A DNA stretch of 64,000 nt, from the NCBI RefSeq assembly GCF_003344865.1, contig NZ_CP031165.1, forward strand, positions 2,919,910 to 2,983,909. Direction: 5' to 3'. The stretch's first letter is position 1. The number at the start of each line of letters is the position of its first letter. Made by a program: the position numbers and the translations under genes. Positions 53,956 through 63,395 of this stretch are shown here, in pieces. The stretch comes from Euzebya pacifica. GTDB taxonomy: Bacteria > Actinomycetota > Nitriliruptoria > Euzebyales > Euzebyaceae. The notes beneath the pieces were generated by a model. That model was not told the origin of the DNA and searched no databases. It was given only the letters and a program-made list of their open reading frames with translations.

Positions 53956-55842
53956 ATGGCACCGGAACCCATCGACCTCGGAATCGAAGACCTCGCAGAC
54001 GCTGTCGAGGTCGGCGCTGGCGGCTTCGGCACGGTCTACAAGGCGCGTCAGGAATCCCTGCGCCGCGACGTCGCCGTCAAGATGGTCACCAGCACCGTCA
54101 AGGACCGGAAGGTGCGGATCCGCTTCGAGCGCGAGATCCAGGCCATGGGCATGCTCTCGGGCCACCCCAACATCGTCACCGTCTACGACTCGGGGTTCAC
54201 CAGCAACGGGCAGCCCTACATCCTGATGGACTTCATGGACCAGGGGTCGCTGGCCGATCGCCTGGAGTCCGACACGACGCTGCCGTGGGCCGATGTGCTG
54301 GAGATCATGGTCAAGGTCTGCGGGGCGCTGGAGACCGCGCACCAGGCCGGCATCCTGCACCGCGACATCAAGCCCGAGAACGTCCTCGTCAGCGCGTACG
54401 GGGAACCCAAGCTCGGCGACTTCGGCATCGCCCGGCTCAAGGGCGGCCCAGAAACGGGCACCTCCAGCCTGACCGCATCCATCGAACACGTCTCGCCGGA
54501 GCTGCTGGAGGCGAAGGCACCGGGCGTGCCCAGCGACATCTACGCCCTCGGGTCGACGATGTACAAGCTGCTGGTCGGCCGCGCGGCGTTCCTCAAGCCC
54601 GAGGACGAGTCGATCGTTCCGGCCCTGACCCGCATCCGCGACGAACCCGTCCCCAACCTGCGCGAACGCGGGGTCCCCGACCCGGTCGCCGGGATCGTCG
54701 AGCGGTCCATGGCGAAGGATCCGGCAGCGCGGTTCAGCTCTGCTGCAGAGATGGGACGTGCGCTGCGGACCGCCCAGCGACAGCTCGGCCTCTCCGTCAC
54801 GCCCCTGCCGATCCGCGAGGAGGAGGCAGCCGCCGCGCGTGACGCCACCCGGACGATCAACACCGACGACCTCGCGTCCTCCATCGACGACATCCGGGCC
54901 CAGGCGGGTCTGCCATCCGGTCCGGTCACCCACAGCGGCCCCCAGGGTGTCGCCGGCCCACCGTCCCAGCCCGGCCTCGTGCCCGGCCCGCGAACGGGGC
55001 CCGTCGGCCCCCAGGGTCCACAGTCGGGCCCCCCGCGCCAGCCCACGGGCCCGGTCGGCTACCAGCAACCGCAGCATCAGTCCGGTCCGCAGCCGTTCCG
55101 TGGTCCCGGACCCGCGCCGGCCTATCAGCAGCCTGCACCCCCGTCGTCGGGCGGGAACGGACGCACGCTGGCGATCGTCGGCGGCATCGTCGGCCTGGCC
55201 GTGGTCGTCGGGATCGGCGTCGCGGTCGCGGTGTCCGGCGGCGGAGACCCCGACCCGGAACCGACCGTCCCCGTCACGCCGACCGCTCCCGTCACCGACC
55301 CCGTGACCGAACCCGAGCCCGGGCCCACCACCGAGGACGAACCGCCCGAGTACGTCTACGAGAACCTGGTCGACGACACCGGGACGATCACCATCCAGGC
55401 GCCGCGGCCGTGGACCGACGTCGACGGTGGCCCGTGGATGGAGGACGGCAACCCGATCGGCCGGCAGATCACCGCCGCACCGGACCTCGCCGCCTTCCGC
55501 GGCAGCTGGAACGTTCCCGGGGTGATCTTCGGCGTCAGCGAGCAGCTGGCCACATCGTTCACCCCAGAGACCCTGCTGGACGCCTTCAGCTTCGCGGAGC
55601 AGTGCGACTACCAGGGACGGACCGACTACAGCGACCAGGCCTACACCGGCTTCCGGGACGACTACGTCGACTGCAGTGGCACCGACACCGACTACACCGT
55701 GGTCGCCGCGTGGCCGCCCGCCGCCGACGTGCTGCTGCTCGTGCAGTTCCAGCAGGTCGACGACCGCGACGAGGTCGCGCTGGAGACGGCCCTCAACAGC
55801 TTCTTCATCCCACCCACCGCCACCGAGGACCCTGGTCAGTAG
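53956..55842 (+). CDS. Membrane Ser/Thr protein kinase (PknB family)
   Basis: 628 residues. The kinase domain is complete: Gly loop VGAGGFGTVYKARQ, VK lysine in DVAVKMV, catalytic loop HRDIKPENVL, DFGIARLKGG and SDIYALGSTMYKLL. A Pro/Gln/Gly-rich linker (about 320-400) leads to one transmembrane helix (AIVGGIVGLAVVVGIGVAVA) and an extracellular C-terminal domain of about 200 residues with two Cys in EQCDYQGR and DYVDCSGT. The outer domain may sense envelope signals. It is inserted between prcA and pafA, on the same strand with short gaps, so co-expression with the proteasome is plausible. Confidence 0.94.
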   Translation: MAPEPIDLGIEDLADAVEVGAGGFGTVYKARQESLRRDVAVKMVTSTVKDRKVRIRFEREIQAMGMLSGHPNIVTVYDSGFTSNGQPYILMDFMDQGSLADRLESDTTLPWADVLEIMVKVCGALETAHQAGILHRDIKPENVLVSAYGEPKLGDFGIARLKGGPETGTSSLTASIEHVSPELLEAKAPGVPSDIYALGSTMYKLLVGRAAFLKPEDESIVPALTRIRDEPVPNLRERGVPDPVAGIVERSMAKDPAARFSSAAEMGRALRTAQRQLGLSVTPLPIREEEAAAARDATRTINTDDLASSIDDIRAQAGLPSGPVTHSGPQGVAGPPSQPGLVPGPRTGPVGPQGPQSGPPRQPTGPVGYQQPQHQSGPQPFRGPGPAPAYQQPAPPSSGGNGRTLAIVGGIVGLAVVVGIGVAVAVSGGGDPDPEPTVPVTPTAPVTDPVTEPEPGPTTEDEPPEYVYENLVDDTGTITIQAPRPWTDVDGGPWMEDGNPIGRQITAAPDLAAFRGSWNVPGVIFGVSEQLATSFTPETLLDAFSFAEQCDYQGRTDYSDQAYTGFRDDYVDCSGTDTDYTVVAAWPPAADVLLLVQFQQVDDRDEVALETALNSFFIPPTATEDPGQ

Positions 55843-55932
55843 CCACGGCGGGTGCCCGCCGGGACGGGACTGCGGCACTACAGTGGTGAGGATTCGGTCA
55901 GGACGACCGGTACCGCGAGCCAGGAGGATCCC

Positions 55933-57288
55933 ATGCATCGGCGCATCTTCGGACTGGAGGTCGAGTACGGGGTCACCTGCACCTTCCGCGGTCAGCGGCG
56001 GTTGTCGCCCGACGAGGTCGCCCGCTACCTGTTCCGCCGCGTGGTCTCGTGGGGACGGTCCTCCAACGTGTTCCTGGAGAACGGCGCCCGGCTGTACCTG
56101 GACGTCGGCAGCCATCCCGAGTACGCCACCGCCGAGTGCGACTCGGTCAAGGCGGTCGTTGCCCACGACAAGTCGGGCGAACGGATCCTCGAGGGCCTGG
56201 TCGAGCAGGCCGAGGAGCGACTCCACGAGGAGGGCATCGCCGGGACTATCTACCTGTTCAAGAACAACACCGACTCGGCCGGCAACTCCTACGGCAGCCA
56301 CGAGAACTACCTCGTCGCCCGGTTCGGTGAGTTCCAGAAGCTGGCCGACACCCTGATCCCGTTCCTGGTCAGCCGGCAGATCTTCGCCGGCGCCGGGAAG
56401 GTGCTGCAGACCCCCCGCGGGGCGGTCTACTCCATCTCCCAGCGGGCCGAGCACATCTGGGAGGGCCTGTCGTCGGCGACCACGCGGTCGCGGCCGATCA
56501 TCAACTCCCGGGACGAGCCGCACGCGGACGCCGAACGGTTCCGACGCCTCCACGTGATCGTCGGCGACTCCAACATGGGCGAGTACACCACCTGGCTGAA
56601 GGTGGCGACCTGCGACCTGGTGCTGCGGATGATCGAGTCGGGTGCGGTCATGCGCGACCTGTCGCTGGACAACCCCATCCGGGCGATCCGCGAGATCAGC
56701 CACGACATGAGCTGCACCCGTCGGGTCAAGCTGGTGGGCGGGCGAGAGCTGTCGGCGCTGGAGATCCAGCGGGAGTACTACGCCCGCGTCAGCCAGTTCG
56801 TGCAGTCCACCGGGTCCGACCCCGACACCGACGAGGTCCTGGCCGAGTGGGGGCGGGTGCTCGACACCCTCGAGGACGACCCCCTCAAGCTGTCCCGCGA
56901 GATCGACTGGGTGACCAAGTACCAGCTGATCGACGACTATCGCGCCAAGCACGACCTGCCCCTGTCCCACCCACGGGTGGCCATGCTGGACCTGCAGTAC
57001 CACGACGTGAACACCAAGCGCGGCCTGTACTACGTGCTGCAGCGCAACAACAAGGTCGACCGGGTCACCGACGACCACACCATCCAGACAGCCATGTCGA
57101 CGCCGCCGCAGACCACCCGGGCGAAGCTGCGCGGTGACTTCATCCGTGAGGCCAAGCGCAAGCGTCGCGACTTCACCGTCGACTGGGTGCACCTGAAGCT
57201 CAACGACCAGGCCCAGCGCACCGTGCTGTGCAAGGACCCCTTCACCCACGACGACGAACGGGTGGCCAAGCTCATCGCCTCGATGTGA
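55933..57288 (+). CDS. pafA: Pup-protein ligase PafA
   Basis: 451 residues from ATG 55933 after CAGGAGGATCCC. It is a glutamine-synthetase-like ligase: [16 protein letters not shown], the catalytic Asp in [54 protein letters not shown] and the C-terminal domain ending [12 protein letters not shown]. It uses ATP to join the gamma-carboxylate of Pup's C-terminal Glu to substrate lysines. It is paralogous to dop at 48586-50085 but lacks the long Dop loop. Confidence 0.98.
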   Translation: MHRRIFGLEVEYGVTCTFRGQRRLSPDEVARYLFRRVVSWGRSSNVFLENGARLYLDVGSHPEYATAECDSVKAVVAHDKSGERILEGLVEQAEERLHEEGIAGTIYLFKNNTDSAGNSYGSHENYLVARFGEFQKLADTLIPFLVSRQIFAGAGKVLQTPRGAVYSISQRAEHIWEGLSSATTRSRPIINSRDEPHADAERFRRLHVIVGDSNMGEYTTWLKVATCDLVLRMIESGAVMRDLSLDNPIRAIREISHDMSCTRRVKLVGGRELSALEIQREYYARVSQFVQSTGSDPDTDEVLAEWGRVLDTLEDDPLKLSREIDWVTKYQLIDDYRAKHDLPLSHPRVAMLDLQYHDVNTKRGLYYVLQRNNKVDRVTDDHTIQTAMSTPPQTTRAKLRGDFIREAKRKRRDFTVDWVHLKLNDQAQRTVLCKDPFTHDDERVAKLIASM

Positions 57289-57333
57289 CGCCTGCGCTGA
57301 GTCCGACCGCATCTGGGTCCTAGGATCGAACGC

Positions 57334-58197
57334 ATGAGCCACCCTGCCTCCGCGATCCGGTCCGCCCGCGCCCTCCACGGCGTCATCGAGCCCCTGCACG
57401 CCATCATGTACTTCGCCAAGGAGGTGCAGGACCGCTTCGAGGCGCTCGGCATGGAGCCCCGGGGCGAGGGATACGTGGCCGGCCGGGCCGCACCGATGGG
57501 CGCGGTCGGCGCGGGCGCAGCCACCGCCGCGTTCTACGGGTTCAACCCGGCGGTGCTGCAGTACGCCCTCCCTGCTGCATGGGGCAAGGCCTCGCCCGCC
57601 ACCATCCTGACCGCACGGGCCGAGGGCGTGCAGGAGGTGTTCGAACGCGTCCAGGCACCCACCGACGGCGTGGCCGAGGCGATCGAGCTGTCGAGCCGGG
57701 CCACGGAAGGCCTGGACTGCGCGGGCCGTCCGCTGGCCGCCGCCAACGCGCAGGTGCCCCTCACCGGCATGCCCTTCGCCGACCTGTGGCAGGTCACGGC
57801 GGTCCTGCGCGAGCACCGGGGGGACGGGCACCTCGCGGTGCTGCTGACCCACGAGCTGGGACCCGTGGACGCCATGGTCCTCTACGCCACCTGGCAGGAC
57901 CGTGTCTCCCGCCGCTTCCTCCAGCGCAGCCGCATGTGGGACGACGACGCCTGGTCGGCGGCGGAGGAGCGGCTGCGCACACGCGGCTGGATGGACGCCG
58001 AGGGCCAGCTGACCGAGGAAGGGATCGCCAACCGCGACGCCATCGAGGCCGCCACCGACCGCCTGGCCGCTCCGCCGTACGCCGTGCTCGGTGAGGACGA
58101 CGCCCGCCGCCTGTTCGACCTGATCCGTCCGGTCGCCGCCGCGCTCAGCGACGGTGGCGCCTATCCGCGACCCTGGACGCTGCCCGAGCGCTTCTGA
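57334..58197 (+). CDS. SCO6745 family protein
   Basis: 287 residues. Characteristic opening ALHGVIEPLHAIMYFAKEVQ, DRFEALGMEPRGEGYVAGRA and FYGFNPAVLQYALPAAW. The C-terminal part resembles a winged helix (AAEERLRTRGWMDAEGQLTE, EGIANRDAIEAATDRL). The family is common in actinobacteria and of unknown function, possibly a MarR-like regulator. It follows pafA after 45 bases on the same strand. Confidence 0.85.
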   Translation: MSHPASAIRSARALHGVIEPLHAIMYFAKEVQDRFEALGMEPRGEGYVAGRAAPMGAVGAGAATAAFYGFNPAVLQYALPAAWGKASPATILTARAEGVQEVFERVQAPTDGVAEAIELSSRATEGLDCAGRPLAAANAQVPLTGMPFADLWQVTAVLREHRGDGHLAVLLTHELGPVDAMVLYATWQDRVSRRFLQRSRMWDDDAWSAAEERLRTRGWMDAEGQLTEEGIANRDAIEAATDRLAAPPYAVLGEDDARRLFDLIRPVAAALSDGGAYPRPWTLPERF

Positions 58198-58207
58198 GGC
58201 GGGCCGG

Positions 58208-58780
58208 TCACTGGTCGAGGTGGGCACGTTCCCCGTGCCGGTCGAAGATCATCAGCATCTCGACCGGGCCGCCGGCCCCGCCGAACGCGTGGGGGGTCAT
58301 CGTGTCGAAGGACGCCGCCTGCCCCTCGCGGACCAGGATCTCGCGCTGGCCGAGCAGCAGCCGCGCGGTGCCCTCCAGCACGGTGAACCAGTCGTATCCC
58401 GGGTGCACCCGGGGTTCCTGTGGCGACGTGACCTCCGGATAGCGGATCTTCACCACCTGCCGGCCGCTGGGATCGTCGGGCCGGGACAGCGGCCACCGGA
58501 TGATCCCGCGATGTTCGTCTCGTTCCGGCCGGATCACGACGTCCTCGAGGTCCGGTCCGGCCAGCAGGTCGTCGACGGAGGAGTCCAGGGCGGTGGCCAG
58601 GGCCACGAGGTGATCGAGCGCCAGCCGCCGATGACCGGTCTCGATCCGGCTGATCGTCGACGCGCCCATGTGCGCCCTGCGCCCCAGCTCGTCCAGGGAC
58701 CAGCCGCGCGCCAGGCGCAGGCTGCGAAGCCGTTGGCGGACCGCGTCCTCAACCCCAGGAGCTGTCTTGTCTTGCGTCAT
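58208..58780 (-). CDS. XRE-family regulator with C-terminal cupin domain
   Basis: 190 residues from ATG 58780. The N-terminal helix-turn-helix reads RSLRLARGWSLDELGRRAHM, GASTISRIETGHRRLALDHL. The C-terminal cupin (HPGYDWFTVLEGTARLLLG, then FDTMTPHAFGGAGGPVEM) has His residues placed for metal or ligand binding. Such proteins typically control small-molecule metabolism and often the divergent gene. The divergent methyltransferase starts 47 bases away, so it is the likely target. Confidence 0.92.
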   Translation of the reverse strand: MTQDKTAPGVEDAVRQRLRSLRLARGWSLDELGRRAHMGASTISRIETGHRRLALDHLVALATALDSSVDDLLAGPDLEDVVIRPERDEHRGIIRWPLSRPDDPSGRQVVKIRYPEVTSPQEPRVHPGYDWFTVLEGTARLLLGQREILVREGQAASFDTMTPHAFGGAGGPVEMLMIFDRHGERAHLDQ

Positions 58781-58827
58781 CGGCAAGAGCCTATGCCTGT
58801 GACGCCGTCCGTGCATACGGTTCAGCC

Positions 58828-59757
58828 ATGACCAACACCACACACGAGCACCAGCACCACGGCCACGGCGGGCACGACCACGGCAGTCACGACCACGATT
58901 CGGTCGACTGGGACGCCATGGGGGAGAGCCTGGAGGAGGAGGGGACCGTCGTCGCGCCGATGCTGGAGGAGATCCTGGGCTGGGTCGACACCATCGTCGG
59001 GGACGACGGACGGGCGCCGCGGCGCATCCTCGACGTGGGCTCGGGCCCCGGGGTCGGCACGGTCTCGATGCTGCAGCGCTGGCCCGACGCGGAAGCCGTG
59101 GCGGTCGACGCCGGACAGGGACTGCTGGCACGGGCGGACCGTCGGGCGGCGGACCGTGGCGTCGCGGACCGCCTGACCACCATCGAACGGCACCTTCCGG
59201 CCGACCTGACGGACCTCGGTCGGTTCGACCTGATCTGGGTGTCGATGGTGCTGCATCACCTCGGCGACGGCACGGAGGCCGTCAGGACGCTGGCGGACCT
59301 GCTGGAGCCCGGAGGTGTGCTGGTGGCCGTGGACTTCGGCGACCCGATGACCTTCCTGCCCGAGGACCTGGATCTCGGCCGACCCGGCCTGGACCAGCGG
59401 TTGGAGGAGGCGGTCGGTCGCTGGCTGCGGCACGGACACGGACACGACGAGGTGCCCGACGACGCCACCGTCAACGGTGACGTCGACGCCCTCGCCAGGG
59501 CTGCGGGGCTGGAGGTCGTGGCGGTGCGCGACTTCCGCCTGCGACTCGAGAGCCCCCTGGACGTGCCGTCCCGTCGGCTGCTTGCTGGTCACCTCCGGCG
59601 CCTGCAGACCGTCCTGGCCGACGGCCTGGACCCCGATGACGTCGCCGCGCTGGAGACGCTGCTGGACGACACCCACGCCGACGGCGTCCACCACAGCGAC
59701 CGCGTGCACCTCGACACGTCTCGCCGGGTGCACGTCATCGCCGCGCCGACCGCCTGA
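58828..59757 (+). CDS. SAM-dependent methyltransferase with His-rich N-terminus
   Basis: 309 residues. The first 24 residues contain nine His (residues 6-23, HEHQHHGHGGHDHG), a likely metal-binding segment. The class I fold follows: ILDVGSGPGVGTVSMLQRW (SAM motif I), AEAVAVDAGQGLLARA, RFDLIWVSMVLHHLGDG and LEPGGVLVAVDFG. Substrate unknown; similar small-molecule methyltransferases act on quinones, toxic metalloids or metabolites. It is divergent from a cupin regulator that probably controls it. It is convergent with the penicillin-binding protein gene, 9 bases apart. Confidence 0.9.
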   Translation: MTNTTHEHQHHGHGGHDHGSHDHDSVDWDAMGESLEEEGTVVAPMLEEILGWVDTIVGDDGRAPRRILDVGSGPGVGTVSMLQRWPDAEAVAVDAGQGLLARADRRAADRGVADRLTTIERHLPADLTDLGRFDLIWVSMVLHHLGDGTEAVRTLADLLEPGGVLVAVDFGDPMTFLPEDLDLGRPGLDQRLEEAVGRWLRHGHGHDEVPDDATVNGDVDALARAAGLEVVAVRDFRLRLESPLDVPSRRLLAGHLRRLQTVLADGLDPDDVAALETLLDDTHADGVHHSDRVHLDTSRRVHVIAAPTA

Positions 59758-59766
59758 CCGCCGGGC

Positions 59767-62265
59767 CTAGCCGCCGCCGGGCCGCCCGACCGCGGGGTCC
59801 GGTGGCGGAGGCGGTTCCTCTTCCTCCGGCGGCGGAGCAGGCTCGGGTTCGGGGGCCGGCTCCGGGGGTGGTGGCGCAGGCGCGGGTGGCGGCGCGGGGG
59901 GCGGCGGAGGTGGCGGGGCCGGATCCGTCGTCGGACGCCCCTGGGGATTGTCCGGGGGTCCCGGGAGGGGCTCCTGCGGGTTCGGGTTGTCCGTCGGGCC
60001 GGTCGGCGGCTCGGGTTCCGGCTCGGGGACGGCTGTCGGCTGGTCGGTCGGGGTGGCCGGGGGTGGTGGAGGGGGAACCGACCCGGTGGAGATGCCGATG
60101 GTGATCTGCTCGCCCGCAGGGACCACGCTGCCACCGCGTGGCTGCTGCCAGACGACCTGCCCGGCCGGACGTTCGCTGTCGACCTCGGTGGTCCGCGCGG
60201 ACAGGCCGACGTCGGCGAGCTCGCGGTAGGCGTCGAACTCCTGGAGGGTCCGCACGTCGGGGACCTCGACGTCGCCCTCCTGGACCTCGCGTTCGTACCC
60301 ACCGGGCGGTTCGGTCGGGAACTCGATGGGTTCGACACCCTCGAGGGCCTGAACCATGAAGTCGTGCCAGATCTGGGAGGGCTGACGTCCCGAGGACACG
60401 CCGGACATCGCGATCCGGCCCTCCGGATGACCGACCCAGACCGAGGTGGACAGCACCGGCGTGTACCCGGTGAACCACGCGTCGGCGTTGGACTGGGAGG
60501 TACCGGTCTTGCCACCGGCGCGCCAACCGAGGTTGGCGATGTTGGCCCGGCCGGCGGTCCCGCAGCAGACGACCTGCTGCATGGTGTCGACCATGATCTC
60601 GTTGACGACCGGGTCGAAGATCTGGGTCGGGACCGTCGGGCGGGCGTAGAGCACGTTGCCCTGCTGGTCCTCGACGCGGTCGATGAGGCTCGGCTCGATC
60701 CAGGCCCCCGCGTTGGCGAACGCGGCGAACGCGCCGGCCATCTCCAGCGTCGTCACACCGTTCGTCAGACCGCCGAGCGCGATGGACGGGTTGATGATGA
60801 CCTGGCCGGTGACGGGGTCACGCAGCGCCGCGTTGGTGTCGATGCCCAGCTGGTTGGCCAGGTTGACGACGTTCTCGGGACCGACGATCAGCATGAGCTG
60901 GGCGAAGGCGGTGTTGACGGAGCTGACCAGCGCCCGCCGCATGGTGATCGGCCCGTAGCTGGCGTTGCCGAAGTTCTTGACGCCGCGGTCCTCCCATTCG
61001 TCACCGGTCTCGAACCGGGTCGGACTGGCACCGGGCAGGGTCATGGAGGGGGAGAAGCCGATCTCCAACGCGGTGGCCATGACCAGCGGCTTCCAGCCGG
61101 AGCCGGGCTGCCGACGGCCCTGTGTGGCGAAGTTGTACTGCTCGCGGTCGAAGTCGCTGCCGCCGAAGATCGCCCGGATCTGGCCCGTGCGGGGGTCGAC
61201 GCTGGACAGGGCCGCGGTGGGGGTCGGGTCGGGGAAGTACGACAGCACGACCTCCTCGGCGATCCGCTGCAGCCGCGGGTCGAAGGAGGTGTAGACGTTC
61301 AACCCGCCGTTGAGCAGCACCTCGTTGCGCTCCAGGCGCGAGTCCCCGAACTCCTCCAGGGTGTAGAACTCCTGCTTCACCGCCTCGGCGATGAAGGGAT
61401 CCGACGGCTGCTCGATGATGCGCGGGGCGATCTGCAGAGGGACGTTCAGCTCGGACTCGAGCTGTTCGGGCGGCAGCCAGCCCTCCTGCACCATGGCCCG
61501 CAACGTCGCGTCACGACGGCGGAGCGCGATGTCGGGGAAGCGCCGCGGGTCGGTCGCCCCGGGGGAGCGGATCTGCCCGGCCAGGGTCGCAGCCTCACCG
61601 GCGGTCAGCTCACCGACGGTCTTGGCGAAGTACTCCTCGGCCGCGGCCGCGATGCCGTAGGCGCCGCCGCCGAAGTAGACCTGGTTGAGGTAGCGCTCCA
61701 GGATCTCCTCCTTGGTCAGCTCGCGTTCGAGCGCCATGGCGAAGGCGACCTCGGTGAGCTTGCGCTGCAGGGAGATGTCGTCGCCGACCTCGGACTTGGC
61801 GAGCTGCTGGGTGATCGTCGAGCCACCCTGGGAGACGTCACGGGTGCGCAGGTTCTCCAGCAGCGCTCGGCCGAAGCCCTCGACGTCGAACCCGTCGTGC
61901 TCGTAGAAGCGTCGGTCCTCCGCCGCCAGCACGGCGTTCTGCACGTGCGGGGGGATCTCGTCGAGGGTGACGATCGTCCTGTCCACCTCGTCGTGCAGCA
62001 CCGCGATGACGCTGCCGTCGGCGGCGTACACCGTCGAGGTCTGGTCCAGGCCCGCGAGCTCGACTTCCTGGGGGACCTGCACGCCGAAGCCGACGCTGTT
62101 GGCCAGGCCCTCACCGGCGGGGGCGAGCAGCATCGACGCCACCCATCCGAGGATCAGGAAACCCACGAGCAGGCCGGCGAACAGGCCGCCGGTGCGCAGG
62201 AGGATGAGGACGCCGCCCTTGGTGAGCTGCAGGGCGCGGTCGGATGAGGGAGAAGTTTCGGACAT
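59767..62265 (-). CDS. Bifunctional class A penicillin-binding protein with PASTA domain
   Basis: 832 residues from ATG 62265. One N-terminal transmembrane helix (LLVGFLILGWVASMLL) is followed by the GT51 transglycosylase domain with the catalytic Glu in AAEDRRFYEHDGFD and GGSTITQQLAKSEVG. The transpeptidase domain has SxxK as SGWK in QPGSGWKPLV, SxN in SSVNTAFAQL and KTG in AGGKTGTSQSN. A PASTA domain (about 680-745) precedes a Pro/Glu-rich tail of about 90 residues. It polymerises and crosslinks peptidoglycan outside the membrane. It is divergent from pafB, with about 180 bases between starts. Confidence 0.96.
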   Translation of the reverse strand: MSETSPSSDRALQLTKGGVLILLRTGGLFAGLLVGFLILGWVASMLLAPAGEGLANSVGFGVQVPQEVELAGLDQTSTVYAADGSVIAVLHDEVDRTIVTLDEIPPHVQNAVLAAEDRRFYEHDGFDVEGFGRALLENLRTRDVSQGGSTITQQLAKSEVGDDISLQRKLTEVAFAMALERELTKEEILERYLNQVYFGGGAYGIAAAAEEYFAKTVGELTAGEAATLAGQIRSPGATDPRRFPDIALRRRDATLRAMVQEGWLPPEQLESELNVPLQIAPRIIEQPSDPFIAEAVKQEFYTLEEFGDSRLERNEVLLNGGLNVYTSFDPRLQRIAEEVVLSYFPDPTPTAALSSVDPRTGQIRAIFGGSDFDREQYNFATQGRRQPGSGWKPLVMATALEIGFSPSMTLPGASPTRFETGDEWEDRGVKNFGNASYGPITMRRALVSSVNTAFAQLMLIVGPENVVNLANQLGIDTNAALRDPVTGQVIINPSIALGGLTNGVTTLEMAGAFAAFANAGAWIEPSLIDRVEDQQGNVLYARPTVPTQIFDPVVNEIMVDTMQQVVCCGTAGRANIANLGWRAGGKTGTSQSNADAWFTGYTPVLSTSVWVGHPEGRIAMSGVSSGRQPSQIWHDFMVQALEGVEPIEFPTEPPGGYEREVQEGDVEVPDVRTLQEFDAYRELADVGLSARTTEVDSERPAGQVVWQQPRGGSVVPAGEQITIGISTGSVPPPPPPATPTDQPTAVPEPEPEPPTGPTDNPNPQEPLPGPPDNPQGRPTTDPAPPPPPPPAPPPAPAPPPPEPAPEPEPAPPPEEEEPPPPPDPAVGRPGGG

Positions 62266-62444
62266 GCCGATGGCCTGTGGACGACGATGGACTCGGGCAC
62301 AGTCTCGCACGGTCCTGTGGTGATCTCCGCAGCCGTCACCGTCCGTTCGCATGGTTTGGCCGACGGTCCGGCTGGGCACTCGCTGCACAGCCGGGGGAAG
62401 GGCACACCGCGTTCCCGCCCGACGGCCGCTAGCCTGACCGCCCG

Positions 62445-63395
62445 GTGGTGGATCGACTCGAACGGCTGATCAACCTCGTCATCGCGCTGCGCGAGACGAG
62501 GCGTCCGTTGACGGTCGACGCCATCAACGAACGGGTCGCCGGCTACGAGGGAAACCGGACCGACGCGTGGCGACGGATGTTCGAGCGCGACAAGGCCGAC
62601 CTCCGCGACCTGGGCGTGCCGCTGCGGACCGAACGGGTCGACCGGTTCGACGAGACGCTCGGGTACCGGATCGACCCGGCCGACTACGACCTCCCCGACA
62701 TCACCTTCGACCCCGCCGAGCTGACCGCGCTGGCGCTGGCCGTGCAGCTGACCGGACTGGGGGACGAGGCCGCACCCGGCCTGGACAAGCTTGCGGTCGG
62801 CGCCGACCTGCCGGGCACGCCGCGGGGGATCGGTCGCCTGCCGCTGGAGCTCGGGCTGGACGCACCGAACCGCGGCACCCTGACCGACGCCCTCCTCGAC
62901 CGGCGCCGCGTCCGGTTCGCCTACCGCCGCCCGGCTGACATGGGCGAGGACTCCACCACGCGCAGGGTCGAGCCCCATGCGCTGCTGCACCACCGCGGTC
63001 GCTGGTACCTGCGGGGCCACGACCTGGACCGGCAGGCCCTGCGGACCTTCCGGCTGGACCGCATCGAGGGAACCGTGCGGCTGACCGGTGAGGCGGGCGC
63101 GTTCGTCATCCCCGACGAGGTCCCCGACCCGAGGGAGGTCGTGCCCGGTGCCGACCTCGACCCGGTGGACGCCGTCGTGCTGGCCGATGCCGAGATCGCC
63201 TGGACGGTCGCCCGGCGTGCCCGTGGCGCCGGCGAGCCTGCCCCGCGGACCGGCTGGCGCCGGTTCACCATCCGCGTGACCGACCCCGACAGCTTCGTGT
63301 CGTGGGTCCTCGACCAGGGCCCCGCCATCGAGGTCGTCTCGCCGCCCGACCTCCGTGCGCGTGTCGTCGATCACCTGCAGGGGCTGCGCGGATGA
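62445..63395 (+). CDS. pafB: WYL-domain regulator PafB
   Basis: 316 residues from GTG 62445. N-terminal winged helix RLERLINLVIALRETRRPLT, then VAGYEGNRTDAWRRMFERDK. The WYL region includes LTDALLDRRRVRFAYRRPAD and VEPHALLHHRGRWYLRGHDL, RTFRLDRIEGTV. It is identified as PafB by family features and by position directly before pafC and after pafA in this locus. With PafC it forms the DNA-damage-responsive transcriptional activator known in mycobacteria. Stop/start overlap ATGA with pafC. Confidence 0.93.
   Translation: MVDRLERLINLVIALRETRRPLTVDAINERVAGYEGNRTDAWRRMFERDKADLRDLGVPLRTERVDRFDETLGYRIDPADYDLPDITFDPAELTALALAVQLTGLGDEAAPGLDKLAVGADLPGTPRGIGRLPLELGLDAPNRGTLTDALLDRRRVRFAYRRPADMGEDSTTRRVEPHALLHHRGRWYLRGHDLDRQALRTFRLDRIEGTVRLTGEAGAFVIPDEVPDPREVVPGADLDPVDAVVLADAEIAWTVARRARGAGEPAPRTGWRRFTIRVTDPDSFVSWVLDQGPAIEVVSPPDLRARVVDHLQGLRG

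Noticed and set aside
53938-58227. Very long antisense open frame (over 1,400 codons) on the minus strand
   Set aside because: It lies opposite the Ser/Thr kinase, pafA and the SCO6745 gene, all with clear family motifs on the plus strand. The antisense product has no domain pattern and reflects high GC at third codon positions.
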